Below the pieces are notes generated by a model. The model ran no database searches, was not told the DNA's origin, and saw only the letters and a program-made list of their open reading frames with translations. DNA of 64,000 bases from JANOMH01 sp031422295 (lineage in GTDB: Bacteria > Pseudomonadota > Alphaproteobacteria > Rhodobacterales > Rhodobacteraceae). Shown here one piece after another: positions 34,598 through 43,545 of the stretch (within the stretch, counting starts at the first letter, position 1; every line of letters starts with the position of its first letter). The translations under genes were made by a program, and so were the position numbers. The stretch is taken from positions 37,952 to 101,951 of the forward strand of contig JANOQM010000011.1 in assembly GCA_031422295.1 (NCBI GenBank), read 5' to 3'.

Positions 34598-36370
34598 TCA
34601 CTGCGCCGCGTCGGGATCCTCGACAATGCCAGCTTCGGCATCGGTCAAACCCCTGATCGGGAACTGGACCCGCAGGGTGTAAACGTCCTCGGCGGTAGTC
34701 GTATCGATATGGGCCGCCAGCTGCTGGCCAAAGGCCATAAGCAGTTGCGACCCAAGGCCGGTACTTTCGCCAAGGACAATCAAGTTGCCTGTGCTGTTGG
34801 ACACGATCAGCACCGCTTCGGTTTCGCCTTCGCGGCGCAAACTAACCTCGAGCCGGGGAACGCCCGTCCCATTGGTGCCTGCGTATTTGATCGCATTGGT
34901 CAATGCTTCGGTCAGCAGCAGCGACAGGGGCACGGCTTGGTCAGGCGTCAGGCGCAGATCGTCGAAATGGGTCACCACCTCGAACCGGCGACCGGGGCCG
35001 GTGGCCATCTTGAGGATCTGGCGCAGGATATCGGACAGCAGTTCATCCGCCCGAACATCGGCCAGACCGCTGGTTTGATAGAGACCCCGGTGGATCGTTG
35101 CCAGTGACATCACCCTTTCCTGCAAACCCTTCATCAAAATCTTGGCTTCGACACTATGCGACTGGCGCATCTGCATGTTCATGATCGACGCGATCAGTTG
35201 CAGGTTGTTTTTGACACGGTGATGCACCTCGCGCAGCAGAACCTCGCGCTGGTGGACCATGTTCTCCAACTCGGCCTCGTCATGCAGGATCGTGTCGGTC
35301 ATCCTTTGAAACGCCTCAGCCACATCGCGGATTTCAATCGCGGCATCGGGCAGGTCCAGCCCATCCATCCGGTGATTGCCGCTGGTAAAGGCTGTGATCG
35401 ACCGGCGCAGTGACCGGATGTGACGGGTCACCAGCCGCTCTGTGGCAAGTATCGCCACCAGCAGGCTGGCCAGCCACATCAGGGCAGGCATCAGATAGGG
35501 TGATACCCACAGGCTGAGCGGGCCCGCCGCCACAACGATGGGCCAACTGCCGATGGCAAAAACCTGGCCGTCAATCAGCGGAAACACGGCGTAAACGCGC
35601 TCATTGCCATTGACCGCAGTCGCGATAAAAGTGCGGGCGTTGTTTTGGGCAAGGCTGACTAATGACTGATCCCCGGGGATCCGGTCGGGGGCTTCGTCAA
35701 GCCCAAGGGTGGACGTCAGTATATTGCCTTCAACGTCAAAGGTAATGAGCGCGATGGGTTCAAGGCGGTTCAGGTATCCCCTCTCTGCCCCGGCCGGCTC
35801 GCGCGCCTCGAGCACAGAATGCGGTATCGAGATCGACACATAGCCGATGTAATTGCTGTTCTCGTCGAACACCGGATGGCCAAAGGCCAGCACCGATGTG
35901 CCAGATGCCACCGCCTCGCGAAACACGACCACATCTGGCTTAGGGTCCGCGTGCATTTGCAAGGCGCGCGCACTGGCGGTCAGGTCAAGTGGTTCATCCT
36001 TGGAATTGCACCGGGCATCACCAGAAACCGGCACAAATACCACGAACGAATAAGCGCCGTCTGCCAGTTCGACCACACGGCGCATGACGGCGCTGCATTC
36101 GGCCGGCGTGGCGGGCAAGGCTGTCATTGTCGCGGCCAGAGCGGTAACCGTCACCCGCGCTGCCCTCATCAAGGTTGATTCGGGCGCAGCGGCAATCAGG
36201 GTTTCGCCCAGCAATGCTGATTCGGACCGGGCACGGGCTTCGTCCAGCAAGGATCGTGATTGTAAGCCCGAGATGACACCCAGTGGCAGAAGGCAAATCG
36301 CCAACGCGAAAGCGATCCGTACCCCAAGGCGCTGCCACAACGGCCCTTGCCGTACCGCAGGCTGCGTCAT
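34598..36370 (-). CDS. HWE/HisKA_2 sensor histidine kinase of the general stress response (PhyK-like)
   Basis: 590 residues. First membrane helix at about 17-35, a periplasmic sensor domain (about 36-285), second helix near 290-310, a HAMP-like linker, then HisKA_2 (phospho-acceptor in LLREVHHRVKNNLQLIAS) and a HATPase domain (LTEALTNAIKYA, TGLGSQLLMAFGQQL). It starts by overlapping the ecfG stop (ATGA) in the nepR-ecfG operon. In this pathway such kinases phosphorylate PhyR. The signal is unknown; the periplasmic Cache-like domain suggests a small molecule or envelope cue. Confidence 0.88.
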   Translation of the reverse strand: MTQPAVRQGPLWQRLGVRIAFALAICLLPLGVISGLQSRSLLDEARARSESALLGETLIAAAPESTLMRAARVTVTALAATMTALPATPAECSAVMRRVVELADGAYSFVVFVPVSGDARCNSKDEPLDLTASARALQMHADPKPDVVVFREAVASGTSVLAFGHPVFDENSNYIGYVSISIPHSVLEAREPAGAERGYLNRLEPIALITFDVEGNILTSTLGLDEAPDRIPGDQSLVSLAQNNARTFIATAVNGNERVYAVFPLIDGQVFAIGSWPIVVAAGPLSLWVSPYLMPALMWLASLLVAILATERLVTRHIRSLRRSITAFTSGNHRMDGLDLPDAAIEIRDVAEAFQRMTDTILHDEAELENMVHQREVLLREVHHRVKNNLQLIASIMNMQMRQSHSVEAKILMKGLQERVMSLATIHRGLYQTSGLADVRADELLSDILRQILKMATGPGRRFEVVTHFDDLRLTPDQAVPLSLLLTEALTNAIKYAGTNGTGVPRLEVSLRREGETEAVLIVSNSTGNLIVLGESTGLGSQLLMAFGQQLAAHIDTTTAEDVYTLRVQFPIRGLTDAEAGIVEDPDAAQ

Positions 36371-36972
36371 GCACCGCTCATCCCTGAACCAGCCATCATC
36401 GTCTGGGATATTGTGGCATTGTCGGATAATACCCCTTCACCTTCGGCCAGCCCCATCAGTTCAGCCAATCGTTTTCTGGCGCGGCTGGTCCGGCTTTTGA
36501 CCGTGCCGACCGCGACACCCATCATCTCGGAGGCCTGTTCACAAGAGAAACCAGACGCCCCAACAAGGATCAGCACTTCGCGGTGTTCGACTGATAATTT
36601 ATCAAAAGCCCGCTTGAAATCGGCAAATGCAAGGCGCCCATCATGGGCAGGTTTTACGGACAGGGTAGACGCGTGTATGCCGTCGGGATCGGGCACCTCG
36701 CGGCGGTGCTTGCGGCGGTCGGAATAGAACGTGTTCCGTAATATCGTAAACAGCCACGCTTGCATATTCGTCCCGGCCTGAAACTTGTCAATATGGGTCC
36801 ACGCCTTGACGATGGTGTCCTGAACCAAGTCATCGGCAGAGGCCACGTTCCGGGTCAGGCTGATCGCAAAGGCCCGCAGCGATGAAAGATAAAGGGTGAT
36901 GTCATCGCGTGGGTCGCCAGTCGCGGGCCGGATCGCGGCCCGCGCTGCAGGTTGACGCGCCAATGCTGTCAT
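36367..36972 (-). CDS. ecfG: EcfG-type (ECF15) RNA polymerase sigma factor
   Basis: 201 residues. Sigma region 2 at about 28-95 (SLRAFAISLTRNVASADDLVQDTIVKAW, then NMQAWLFTILRNTFYSDRRK) and region 4 at about 125-180 (LSVEHREVLILVGASGFSCEQASEMMGVAVGTVKSR). The N-terminal region and the link to nepR identify it as the GSR sigma factor. NepR should hold it inactive until phospho-PhyR removes NepR. It should recognise the GGAAC-N16/17-CGTT sites listed in this window, including the one in front of its own operon. Confidence 0.93.
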   Translation of the reverse strand: MTALARQPAARAAIRPATGDPRDDITLYLSSLRAFAISLTRNVASADDLVQDTIVKAWTHIDKFQAGTNMQAWLFTILRNTFYSDRRKHRREVPDPDGIHASTLSVKPAHDGRLAFADFKRAFDKLSVEHREVLILVGASGFSCEQASEMMGVAVGTVKSRTSRARKRLAELMGLAEGEGVLSDNATISQTMMAGSGMSGA

Positions 36973-37127
36973 TTCCCGCGTTCCTTGTCTTTGAGTTGTT
37001 CAAGCAACTGCTTGAACCGGTCCGGCACCTGTTCTTTCAGCGCGTCTTCGTAGGCGCGCCTCAGATTTTCGTCGATCTGCTCTTTCAGGCGGGATTTCGT
37101 CGGATCTACTGCCATATCATGATACAT
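36969..37127 (-). CDS. nepR: NepR anti-sigma factor
   Basis: 52 residues from the ATG at 37127 (or 48 from the ATG at 37115). The core RLKEQIDENLRRAYEDALKE, then VPDRFKQLLEQL, is the two-helix NepR signature that binds both EcfG and PhyR. The stop overlaps the ecfG start (ATGA). No strong ribosome binding site is visible, which may limit its own translation. First gene of the nepR-ecfG-kinase operon, divergent from phyR. Confidence 0.93.
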   Translation of the reverse strand: MYHDMAVDPTKSRLKEQIDENLRRAYEDALKEQVPDRFKQLLEQLKDKERGK

Positions 37128-37156
37128 GTTTTTTGACGCATTTTGCTACGCTACAC

Positions 37157-37187
37157 GGAACCAACGCGCACCTACAGCGTTGGTTCC
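37157..37187. promoter_or_regulatory. Palindromic divergent EcfG-type promoter (phyR and nepR)
   Basis: Perfect inverted repeat: GGAACCAACGC (37157-37167), nine-base centre, GCGTTGGTTCC (37177-37187). Plus strand: GGAAC 37157, N16, CGTT 37178-37181, 40 bases before phyR. Minus strand: GGAAC 37187-37183, N16, CGTT 37166-37163, 35 bases before nepR. The -35 element of one promoter overlaps the -10 side of the other, so the two cannot be occupied at once. Confidence 0.8.
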
Positions 37188-37221
37188 GCGAAAAACCAAA
37201 CTTTAATGGGGGATACGGCTG

Positions 37222-38043
37222 ATGCCACAGACCACGATGCACAATATCGCGCCTGACCTTTCCGAAGTGATCGGGGCCAACCTGCCTTACCTGCGCCGCT
37301 ACGCCCGCGCCCTGACGGGAAGTCAGGATACCGGGGACCGTTATGCCGCCGCCACATTGGAAGCGATCCTAGTGGATGATGCGATTTTTGCAGCGACGCA
37401 TGATCCCAAAGTGGCCTTGTTCGAAGCGTTTCATCTGGTCTGGTCAAGCGCCGGTGCGCCCTTGGGTGATCCCGACAACCGCTTGTCTGCGGCTGCTCAG
37501 GGCCATCTGTCTGTGCTGACCCCGAATACCCGCGAAGCGTTATTGCTACATACCATCGAAGGGTTCCATCACGACGAAATTGCCCGGATCATGCAGAACG
37601 ACCCAGATGAGGTGACCAATCTGATCGGCCTTGCCCTGAGCGAAATGGAAGATTCCATCGCAGGCCGTGTCATGGTGATCGAAGACGAAGCCATTATCGC
37701 CCTTGATATTCAGGCTATCGTTACCGAAATGGGCCATTCTGTCACCGGCATCGCCCGCACCCGGACCGAGGCTGTGGCCCTTGCCGCATCTAACCGGCCA
37801 GACCTGATATTGGCCGACATCCAGTTGGCTGACAATTCTTCCGGGATCGACGCGGTTAATGACATTCTGGCGCAATTCGACGACATTCCGGTGATCTTTA
37901 TCACCGCATTCCCGGAACGGCTGTTGACCGGAAAGCGGCCTGAACCTGCTTTCCTGATCACCAAACCGTTTTCCGAAGACCAGGTGCGCTCTGCGGTCAG
38001 TCAGGCGATGTTTTTTTCATCGACTGAAACGTTGTCGGCGTGA
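37222..38043 (+). CDS. phyR: PhyR general stress response regulator (sigma-like plus receiver domains)
   Basis: 273 residues. The N-terminal half (about 10-140) is a sigma-factor mimic (LPYLRRYARALTGSQDTGDRYAAATLEAIL, then LLLHTIEGFHHDEIARIM) that lacks DNA-binding function. The C-terminal receiver (about 148-265) has the acidic pocket VIEDEA, phospho-acceptor Asp199 in LILADIQLADNSSG, and the FATGUY-like segment VIFITAFPERLL with the Lys of ITKPF. Phosphorylated PhyR binds NepR and frees EcfG. Divergent from nepR through the palindromic promoter. Confidence 0.95.
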   Translation: MPQTTMHNIAPDLSEVIGANLPYLRRYARALTGSQDTGDRYAAATLEAILVDDAIFAATHDPKVALFEAFHLVWSSAGAPLGDPDNRLSAAAQGHLSVLTPNTREALLLHTIEGFHHDEIARIMQNDPDEVTNLIGLALSEMEDSIAGRVMVIEDEAIIALDIQAIVTEMGHSVTGIARTRTEAVALAASNRPDLILADIQLADNSSGIDAVNDILAQFDDIPVIFITAFPERLLTGKRPEPAFLITKPFSEDQVRSAVSQAMFFSSTETLSA

Positions 38044-38052
38044 GCAGCCGGG

Positions 38053-38424
38053 CTAACGGCCCGTCAGTTTTGCGATGACCGCATCGGTGGTGAAAGGCTG
38101 ATAAAGAACGCTCCAATCGGCGTTTGGCCCGGTCGCTTCTGCGTCTTCGCCGAGCAAAACAACACGACCGCCCCGCGCGGCGATAGCTGTGCACAAACCT
38201 GACTGCGCGAACTGTGCGGGGCGTTCCGAGATAAACGCTATGGCCAGGGTCGCAACCGGGCCAAGTGCCGTGACGGCTTGCGCATGGGTGGCGGCAATGA
38301 TCACATGTGCGCCCGGTTCATGATGGGCAATTGTTTGGGCGATGTCATTGGCGACAATTACCTCGCGGATCACCACAAGGTAGGCCGAAGATCGGGAAAG
38401 CTGATTCGTGGTCGAAATTGACAT
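38053..38424 (-). CDS. Degenerate receiver-like protein lacking the phospho-acceptor Asp
   Basis: 123 residues. It follows the alternating beta-alpha pattern of response regulator receivers (AYLVVIREVIVANDIAQTIA ... LAIAFISE ... GGRVVLLGEDAE ... SVLYQPFTTDAVIAKL). The N-terminal acidic pair is replaced (IREV), the phospho-acceptor position holds Phe (AIAFIS), and the usual Lys-Pro is Gln-Pro. So it cannot be phosphorylated in the normal way. It converges with phyR at a 9-bp gap. Role unknown; possibly a partner of GSR kinases or of the Crp-like regulator diverging from it. Confidence 0.65.
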   Translation of the reverse strand: MSISTTNQLSRSSAYLVVIREVIVANDIAQTIAHHEPGAHVIIAATHAQAVTALGPVATLAIAFISERPAQFAQSGLCTAIAARGGRVVLLGEDAEATGPNADWSVLYQPFTTDAVIAKLTGR

Positions 38425-38452
38425 GTTGCACTCCGTTTACGTGCCCGCTTAT

Positions 38453-38477
38453 GGAACCACTTGAGGTTCGGCGCATT
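38453..38477 (+). promoter_or_regulatory. Candidate EcfG-type promoter (one mismatch)
   Basis: GGAAC at 38453-38457, 16-base spacer, CATT in place of CGTT, 31 bases before the Crp/Fnr start codon. Confidence 0.3.
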
Positions 38478-38508
38478 AAACTGTGACATAGTAAGGACAT
38501 TTTTCGTT

Positions 38509-39249
38509 ATGGCTGTCACCTGCTCAAAATGCCCATTGCGGCAGCAGAAGTTATTCGTCCCGTTCAGCCCCGATGAAGTTGTGTTCATGGAGCGTTTCAA
38601 GACCGGTGAGCTGACCGTTGATCCGGGCACCACCATACTGCTGGAGGGATCCAACAGCCCGCAACTTTACACGGTGTTTAGTGGCATGGGCACCCGTTAC
38701 AAGACACTTGAAAATGGCCGTCGTCAGGTGATAAATTTCCTTTTCCCCGGCGATTTCATCGGCTTGCAGGCCAGCCTGATGGGGGAAATGAAGCATTCCG
38801 TCGATGCCAGCACGCCGATGACTCTGTGCGTTTTCAAACGCGACGACCTGTGGAACTTGTTCAAGATGCAACCCAATCGGGGCTATGACCTGACATGGAT
38901 CGCTGCGGTCGAGGAACATTTTCTGGGCGAAACTATTGCAACTTTGGGCCAGCGCGACGCATCGCAGCGCCTTGCTTGGGCGTTTCTACGCATTGAAAAG
39001 CGGCTTTGTGCCGTAGGTCTTGGGGTTTCACGGCCGAATGGCGTAACTGTGCCACTGCCCTATCGTCAGCAGGATCTTGCCGATGCGCTGGGTTTGTCGT
39101 TGGTGCATACCAACAAGACCCTTTCCCGCCTGCGTGATCGTCAGATCGTGCATTGGCAGGACGGCACCCTGCGAATCATCAACCGCGCTGCGTTGGCCGA
39201 CATTGCCATGGCCGAACCTGACCCCGAGGAAAAGCGGCCAATCATGTGA
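38509..39249 (+). CDS. Crp/Fnr-family transcriptional regulator
   Basis: 246 residues from the ATG at 38509 (AAGGA 11 bases upstream). A cyclic-nucleotide-binding-type beta barrel (about 20-120; LLEGSNSPQLYTVFSGMGTRYKTL) precedes a long helix and a C-terminal HTH (about 170-220; QQDLADALGLSLVHTNKTLSRL). An N-terminal CSKCPLRQQ pair of cysteines resembles Fnr-like proteins but is too short for a full 4Fe-4S ligand set. Ligand unknown. It converges with the PAS kinase gene. Confidence 0.88.
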   Translation: MAVTCSKCPLRQQKLFVPFSPDEVVFMERFKTGELTVDPGTTILLEGSNSPQLYTVFSGMGTRYKTLENGRRQVINFLFPGDFIGLQASLMGEMKHSVDASTPMTLCVFKRDDLWNLFKMQPNRGYDLTWIAAVEEHFLGETIATLGQRDASQRLAWAFLRIEKRLCAVGLGVSRPNGVTVPLPYRQQDLADALGLSLVHTNKTLSRLRDRQIVHWQDGTLRIINRAALADIAMAEPDPEEKRPIM

Positions 39250-39254
39250 GCGCG

Positions 39255-41126
39255 TCAGTAGGGGTCGGATGCCTGCGCGGTGTCCGGTGGGGCAATGGTG
39301 CCAGACAGCTGGAAGGTGACCCCTGAGGGTCGGAAATCCAGCGCGGCAGAACCGTTGAAATAGGTCGCCACGATCTTTTCGATCAAGACTGAGCCAAAAC
39401 CGCTGCGGACGGGCGGGGTAACAGGGGGGCCGTCGCTTTCCTGCCAGGTAAAGCTAAAGGTTCCCATCGGCTGGACGTCCCAGCTGATGGTGACGCCGCC
39501 TTTGCTGGTCGATAGTGACCCGTATTTTGTGGCATTTGTGGCCAGCTCATGCAGCGCCAGTGACAGTCCCAACCCCTGCCGTCCGCTGATTGTCGCCATC
39601 GGGCCGGAAATCCGGAACTGCCCCTCGCCAGTCCGGTGCGGCAGCAGCGCGGCCTCGACGACTTCGTCAATCTGCATCTCGCCCACGATCGACCGGGTCA
39701 GGATATCCTGCGCATCAGCCAGCGCGCGGACCCGGCCGGCCAGAATGACATGCCCCGCTTTGACGGATGTGGCATGTCGCAAAGTCTGGCTGATCACAGA
39801 CTGAACCATGCCGAATGCGTTCTTGAGCCGATGCGACAACTCGCGCATCAGATGCTCGCGTTCTTCTTCGACCAGTTTCAAGTGGGTGATATCGCGGGAG
39901 ACGGCGAGGATGCGTTCAGGTCGTCCCGCGGCATCCAGCATCGGTGTCACCCGTACATCCCAAAACCGGCGGTTGTCGGCGAACGAATTGGCATAGCCTT
40001 GAAAAGCGCTCGCCGCCCCGGTCCGGGCCAGTGCCAGCGCCTTGTTTGCTTCGGACAGACCTGGCTCGCGCCAGAAATCTGGCCAAGGACAGCCTTCAAT
40101 CTGCAAATCGTCGGGCATTTCCATTATCAGCCGCCCGCCATCACTAATGTAAATCAGTCGACCATCCAGATCGAGGACCTTGATGCAATCAGACGATGCG
40201 CCCAGCACAGAGCGCAGGAGTTGTTCACTGTTTTGCAAGGCTGACAAGGCCTCGGTCCGGTCGGTGACATCGACGCCTGCGGCAATAACCCCGGTGATCG
40301 CTCCGGTCGTGTCGATGACCGGCTGGTATACAAAATCTATGAACCGATCTTCGGGTGGGCTATCAGCGGCGCGTTGCACCGCGACCTTTGCCCCGTCAAT
40401 CCGAATCGGACTTCCGGTGGTCAGGACCTTGTCCAGCATCTCGATATAACCCTGGCTTTGCACCTCGGGCAGGGCTGTGGCCACTGATTTGCCAATCACC
40501 TCGCGGTGACCGATCAGCCGCAAAAACGCCGGATTGGCCAATTCAAAGATGTGGTCAGGTCCGTGCAGCTTGGCAAAGAAACTGGGGGCCTGTTCGAAAA
40601 CCTCGCCGAGTCTGGCGCGCTCATGTTCCAACTCACGCCGCAACACGACCTTTTCAGTGATTTCCTCGCAGGCACAGAACATTCCCGTGACCTGATTTTT
40701 GTCATTGCGAAGCGGGTTGTAGGAAAAGGAAAAATACGCCTTTTCGGGGTAACCGTGACGGTGCAGCAGCAATTCAAGTTGATCCATATATATGGGCTCG
40801 CCACCGTTGACCCGCGCCACCATCGGGCCCACGACATCCCATATGTCAAACCAGATCTCTGAATACGGGATTCCCTGGCCCGCCGGATGCCGGTTACCGC
40901 ACAACGCAGAGTATCCGTCGTTGTAAATGGTATGAGATTGTGGACCCCAGCATACCAGCATCGGTTGACGCGACCCAAGTACGATACTGACTGTGGTTTG
41001 CAGCATGACTGGCCAGTTTTCCGGCGCACCCAAAGGATGATTTGACCAGTTCATTCCGCGCAGCAATGCACCACATTCCCCACCGTTCTGCAGAAAGGCG
41101 GGCGATATGCTCTTGTCCGATGGCAT
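39255..41126 (-). CDS. PAS-domain HWE histidine kinase
   Basis: 623 residues from the ATG at 41126 (GGAG six bases upstream), rather than the TTG nine codons earlier. No membrane helix. Three PAS-like domains in tandem (about 30-150, 165-290, 305-425), then an HWE kinase core: LMRELSHRLKNAFGMVQSVI with the phospho-acceptor His, HELATNATKYGSLS (N box), and TWQESDGPP, which holds the WxE of the HWE name. A cytosolic sensor that could feed PhyR or a separate regulator. Confidence 0.9.
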   Translation of the reverse strand: MPSDKSISPAFLQNGGECGALLRGMNWSNHPLGAPENWPVMLQTTVSIVLGSRQPMLVCWGPQSHTIYNDGYSALCGNRHPAGQGIPYSEIWFDIWDVVGPMVARVNGGEPIYMDQLELLLHRHGYPEKAYFSFSYNPLRNDKNQVTGMFCACEEITEKVVLRRELEHERARLGEVFEQAPSFFAKLHGPDHIFELANPAFLRLIGHREVIGKSVATALPEVQSQGYIEMLDKVLTTGSPIRIDGAKVAVQRAADSPPEDRFIDFVYQPVIDTTGAITGVIAAGVDVTDRTEALSALQNSEQLLRSVLGASSDCIKVLDLDGRLIYISDGGRLIMEMPDDLQIEGCPWPDFWREPGLSEANKALALARTGAASAFQGYANSFADNRRFWDVRVTPMLDAAGRPERILAVSRDITHLKLVEEEREHLMRELSHRLKNAFGMVQSVISQTLRHATSVKAGHVILAGRVRALADAQDILTRSIVGEMQIDEVVEAALLPHRTGEGQFRISGPMATISGRQGLGLSLALHELATNATKYGSLSTSKGGVTISWDVQPMGTFSFTWQESDGPPVTPPVRSGFGSVLIEKIVATYFNGSAALDFRPSGVTFQLSGTIAPPDTAQASDPY

Positions 41127-41239
41127 GCGATCTCCGTGAGCGACTGCGCGCAAAGTTAACTCCTTAAGTGTGAGGCAGACAAGCGGTTTACGCGTTTCAT
41201 TAGGGCGTTAATGCAATCAAAGGTTGTAGCAGATCCCTT

Positions 41240-41265
41240 GGAACCGTTTCCCGATCTCTGTTGTT
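41240..41265 (+). promoter_or_regulatory. Candidate EcfG-type promoter (one mismatch)
   Basis: GGAAC at 41240-41244, 17-base spacer, TGTT in place of CGTT, 47 bases before the next start codon. Confidence 0.3.
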
Positions 41266-41312
41266 TTCCGGCTGACTGCATGTGTAACCCCCCAAACAAC
41301 GGACCCATTGCC

Positions 41313-41567
41313 ATGACGACGATCAAACCCCTTGATACCACAATCACCCCGCCGGTCTTTGATATTGCTGCAAACGATCTGCCCTGGTCGCAGGATGATG
41401 TGCTGCCCGTGGATGATGACGGAAACGTCCTGCCGGGCGAGGATGACATCGATGACGATCCGAATGACAACGGCCCGATGGAAGACCCCGGTATCACCAA
41501 CCTGCCCGAAATCCCGCAGAACAGCGATGGTGTGCCCGATGAGGGCGGGCCAGACGAAACCTATTGA
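41313..41567 (+). CDS. Small acidic, probably disordered protein
   Basis: 84 residues from the ATG at 41313. Extremely rich in Asp, Asn, Pro and Gly (VLPGEDDIDDDPNDNGPMED) and without hydrophobic core residues after position 25, so it should be disordered. No family recognised. It ends three bases before the stop of the convergent AI-2E-type gene. Low-complexity composition makes it hard to exclude a chance frame, but the position behind a possible stress promoter supports it. Confidence 0.45.
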   Translation: MTTIKPLDTTITPPVFDIAANDLPWSQDDVLPVDDDGNVLPGEDDIDDDPNDNGPMEDPGITNLPEIPQNSDGVPDEGGPDETY

Positions 41568-41570
41568 ACC

Positions 41571-43535
41571 CTACGCAGCCACCCCCATTTGCAGTCTGGC
41601 CCGCCGCGGGCGTTTGGCGGGGGCGACGGACAAGGGCAGGTCTTTGACAAACGCTGCTTTGATCACCCCGTCCAGCGTTGTCACCACAAAGTCTGCGCCA
41701 ATGTCGCGCGCGTTTTGCAACGTGGATTCGGCCACCAAACCGACGTGGAGACTGGTTAGGTCCGGCAATTCCTCGGGGCCCGCCGGCATTTCAAAGATCA
41801 GCACACCGACGCGCAGATGCGGTGCGGCTAGTTTGATCCGGCGGATATGCAGCAAGGACGCGCGACTTGGACGCGCGTCCAGAAATGTTAGCACGACGCA
41901 ATCATGATCATTGGCAGCCAGCATGCCAAAGCGCGATGGGGCAAGATCTGTGTGAAGCCGATGTGTCGCGGTGGCCCCTTTGGCGACAATGATCTGGGCC
42001 AGCATCGCCGCCGCCGCGTCATCCAGATCACTGCGCCCGCCGATACAGACAATCCGGAAACCATCGCCGGAGAGGGTTACGGGCAAGGCAACTTCGGTCG
42101 TATTTTCGCTGGGCAGGGCCCGCAATTCGACCAGTTCTTCGTCCAACACAGCGCCTAGGTCGGCCACCAGGGTCTGTGCAGAAAGCGCCAGTCGACTTTG
42201 CTGTTCCGTGGTGAGGACCCCGCGCGCATGATCATTTTGCGCAATCAGCAACGCAGGGATGCCCACGTCCCGGTAATATTCGTCAAGATATTGGGTTTCC
42301 AGAGCCTCCTCTGCCCGAATGGTTGCCTCAAGCCCGTCACCCACCAACAGGCGCTGATACAGTCGCGCATGTGGCGCGAGGATGGGATCATCGCCAAACA
42401 GGATATCGAACAGTTCGAATTGCGGGATGTGGCGGCCCAGAACCACCAGACAGACCGTCAGCGGCGTTGACATGACCAATCCCAGTGGTCCCCAAAGCCA
42501 TGTCCAGAAGATCGCTGACACGATGATAGCTAGCGGGCTGACCCCGGTGCGCGACCCGTACAGCCCGGGTTCGATCACATTGCTGGTGATCAACTCGACT
42601 GTCGCAAACAGCGCCACTGTCCAGATTACAGCTGTCCAGTCCGGCGACACCGCAAAAGCCAGAAACAGCGGAAACGCTGCCGCGAGCAGCGACCCGATAT
42701 AGGGCACAAAACGCAACACCAGCGTCAGCAGGCCCCACAAGACAGCATTAGGCACGCCGATCAGCCACAGCCCTACCCCGATGGGTATGGCATAAATCAC
42801 ATTGACCAAAAGCTGCACCAACAAGTACTGCGCTACCCGCTTGCCAGCATCCTGCAACACTTGGGTTGTGCGGTACAGGTCGTTTGATCCCACCAATTTG
42901 ATGAACCGGTCGCGCAGATCCTCGCGTTCCAGCAGCATGAAGATGACAACGACGATGACAAGGCCAATGGTCGCAATCGGGCTGATCAAGGGCATTACAA
43001 GGTTTTGCAACATTTCCAGCGGGCTTTGCTCCTCGACCACTTCGACAGGCATCGGGTCGGGGGCGAGCGCGGTTGCCGGTGCGGTATCCCCGGACGGGGT
43101 GGGCACAGCCGTGCTGATCTCGGCATTGATCGCCGAGATCATGCTGGTCAGCTTGACCACAATGCCGTTCTCACTGCTTGCGTCGCGGAGGGTCTCGACC
43201 TTGGCGATGATATTGGCCTGAAACGTCGGCAGGTTTTGCGCAAGCACGCCCAATTGTGACACCACAACCAGAATGAACAGTCCGATGGCGACAAAAGCGG
43301 CAGCCACCACCAGCAGGACCGAAAGCAGATGCGGCAGCCCCATCTTGCGCAGACGGGTGGCCAGTGGCGACAGCGCAAAGGTGATCAGCATGGCAATGGC
43401 CAGCGGCAGGAATATGTCCTTTGCAAAATAGACGATTGCGATGACGGCGGCGATGGTAGCAAGTTTGGGCAGCGTAATCCGGCTTGCGGGTAACGGGTCG
43501 GCGGGGGCTGGTGTGCCGGACATATCCATCGCCAT
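41571..43535 (-). CDS. AI-2E family permease with long C-terminal cytosolic extension
   Basis: 654 residues; usual family members have about 350-380. The N-terminal 370 residues hold eight hydrophobic helices with the AI-2E/PerM/UPF0118 pattern (IAMLITFALSPLATRLRKMGLP, FVPYIGSLLAAAFPLFLAFAV). The remaining 280 residues are soluble and contain two alpha/beta segments (VALPVTLSGDGFRIVCIGGRSDL, LRVGVLIFEMPAGPEELP) that look like a B12-binding or MerR/TorS-like sensor fold. Transported substrate unknown. The downstream-strand neighbour at 43546-43944 is probably co-transcribed. Confidence 0.85.
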   Translation of the reverse strand: MAMDMSGTPAPADPLPASRITLPKLATIAAVIAIVYFAKDIFLPLAIAMLITFALSPLATRLRKMGLPHLLSVLLVVAAAFVAIGLFILVVVSQLGVLAQNLPTFQANIIAKVETLRDASSENGIVVKLTSMISAINAEISTAVPTPSGDTAPATALAPDPMPVEVVEEQSPLEMLQNLVMPLISPIATIGLVIVVVIFMLLEREDLRDRFIKLVGSNDLYRTTQVLQDAGKRVAQYLLVQLLVNVIYAIPIGVGLWLIGVPNAVLWGLLTLVLRFVPYIGSLLAAAFPLFLAFAVSPDWTAVIWTVALFATVELITSNVIEPGLYGSRTGVSPLAIIVSAIFWTWLWGPLGLVMSTPLTVCLVVLGRHIPQFELFDILFGDDPILAPHARLYQRLLVGDGLEATIRAEEALETQYLDEYYRDVGIPALLIAQNDHARGVLTTEQQSRLALSAQTLVADLGAVLDEELVELRALPSENTTEVALPVTLSGDGFRIVCIGGRSDLDDAAAAMLAQIIVAKGATATHRLHTDLAPSRFGMLAANDHDCVVLTFLDARPSRASLLHIRRIKLAAPHLRVGVLIFEMPAGPEELPDLTSLHVGLVAESTLQNARDIGADFVVTTLDGVIKAAFVKDLPLSVAPAKRPRRARLQMGVAA

Positions 43536-43545
43536 CTTGCGGCCC

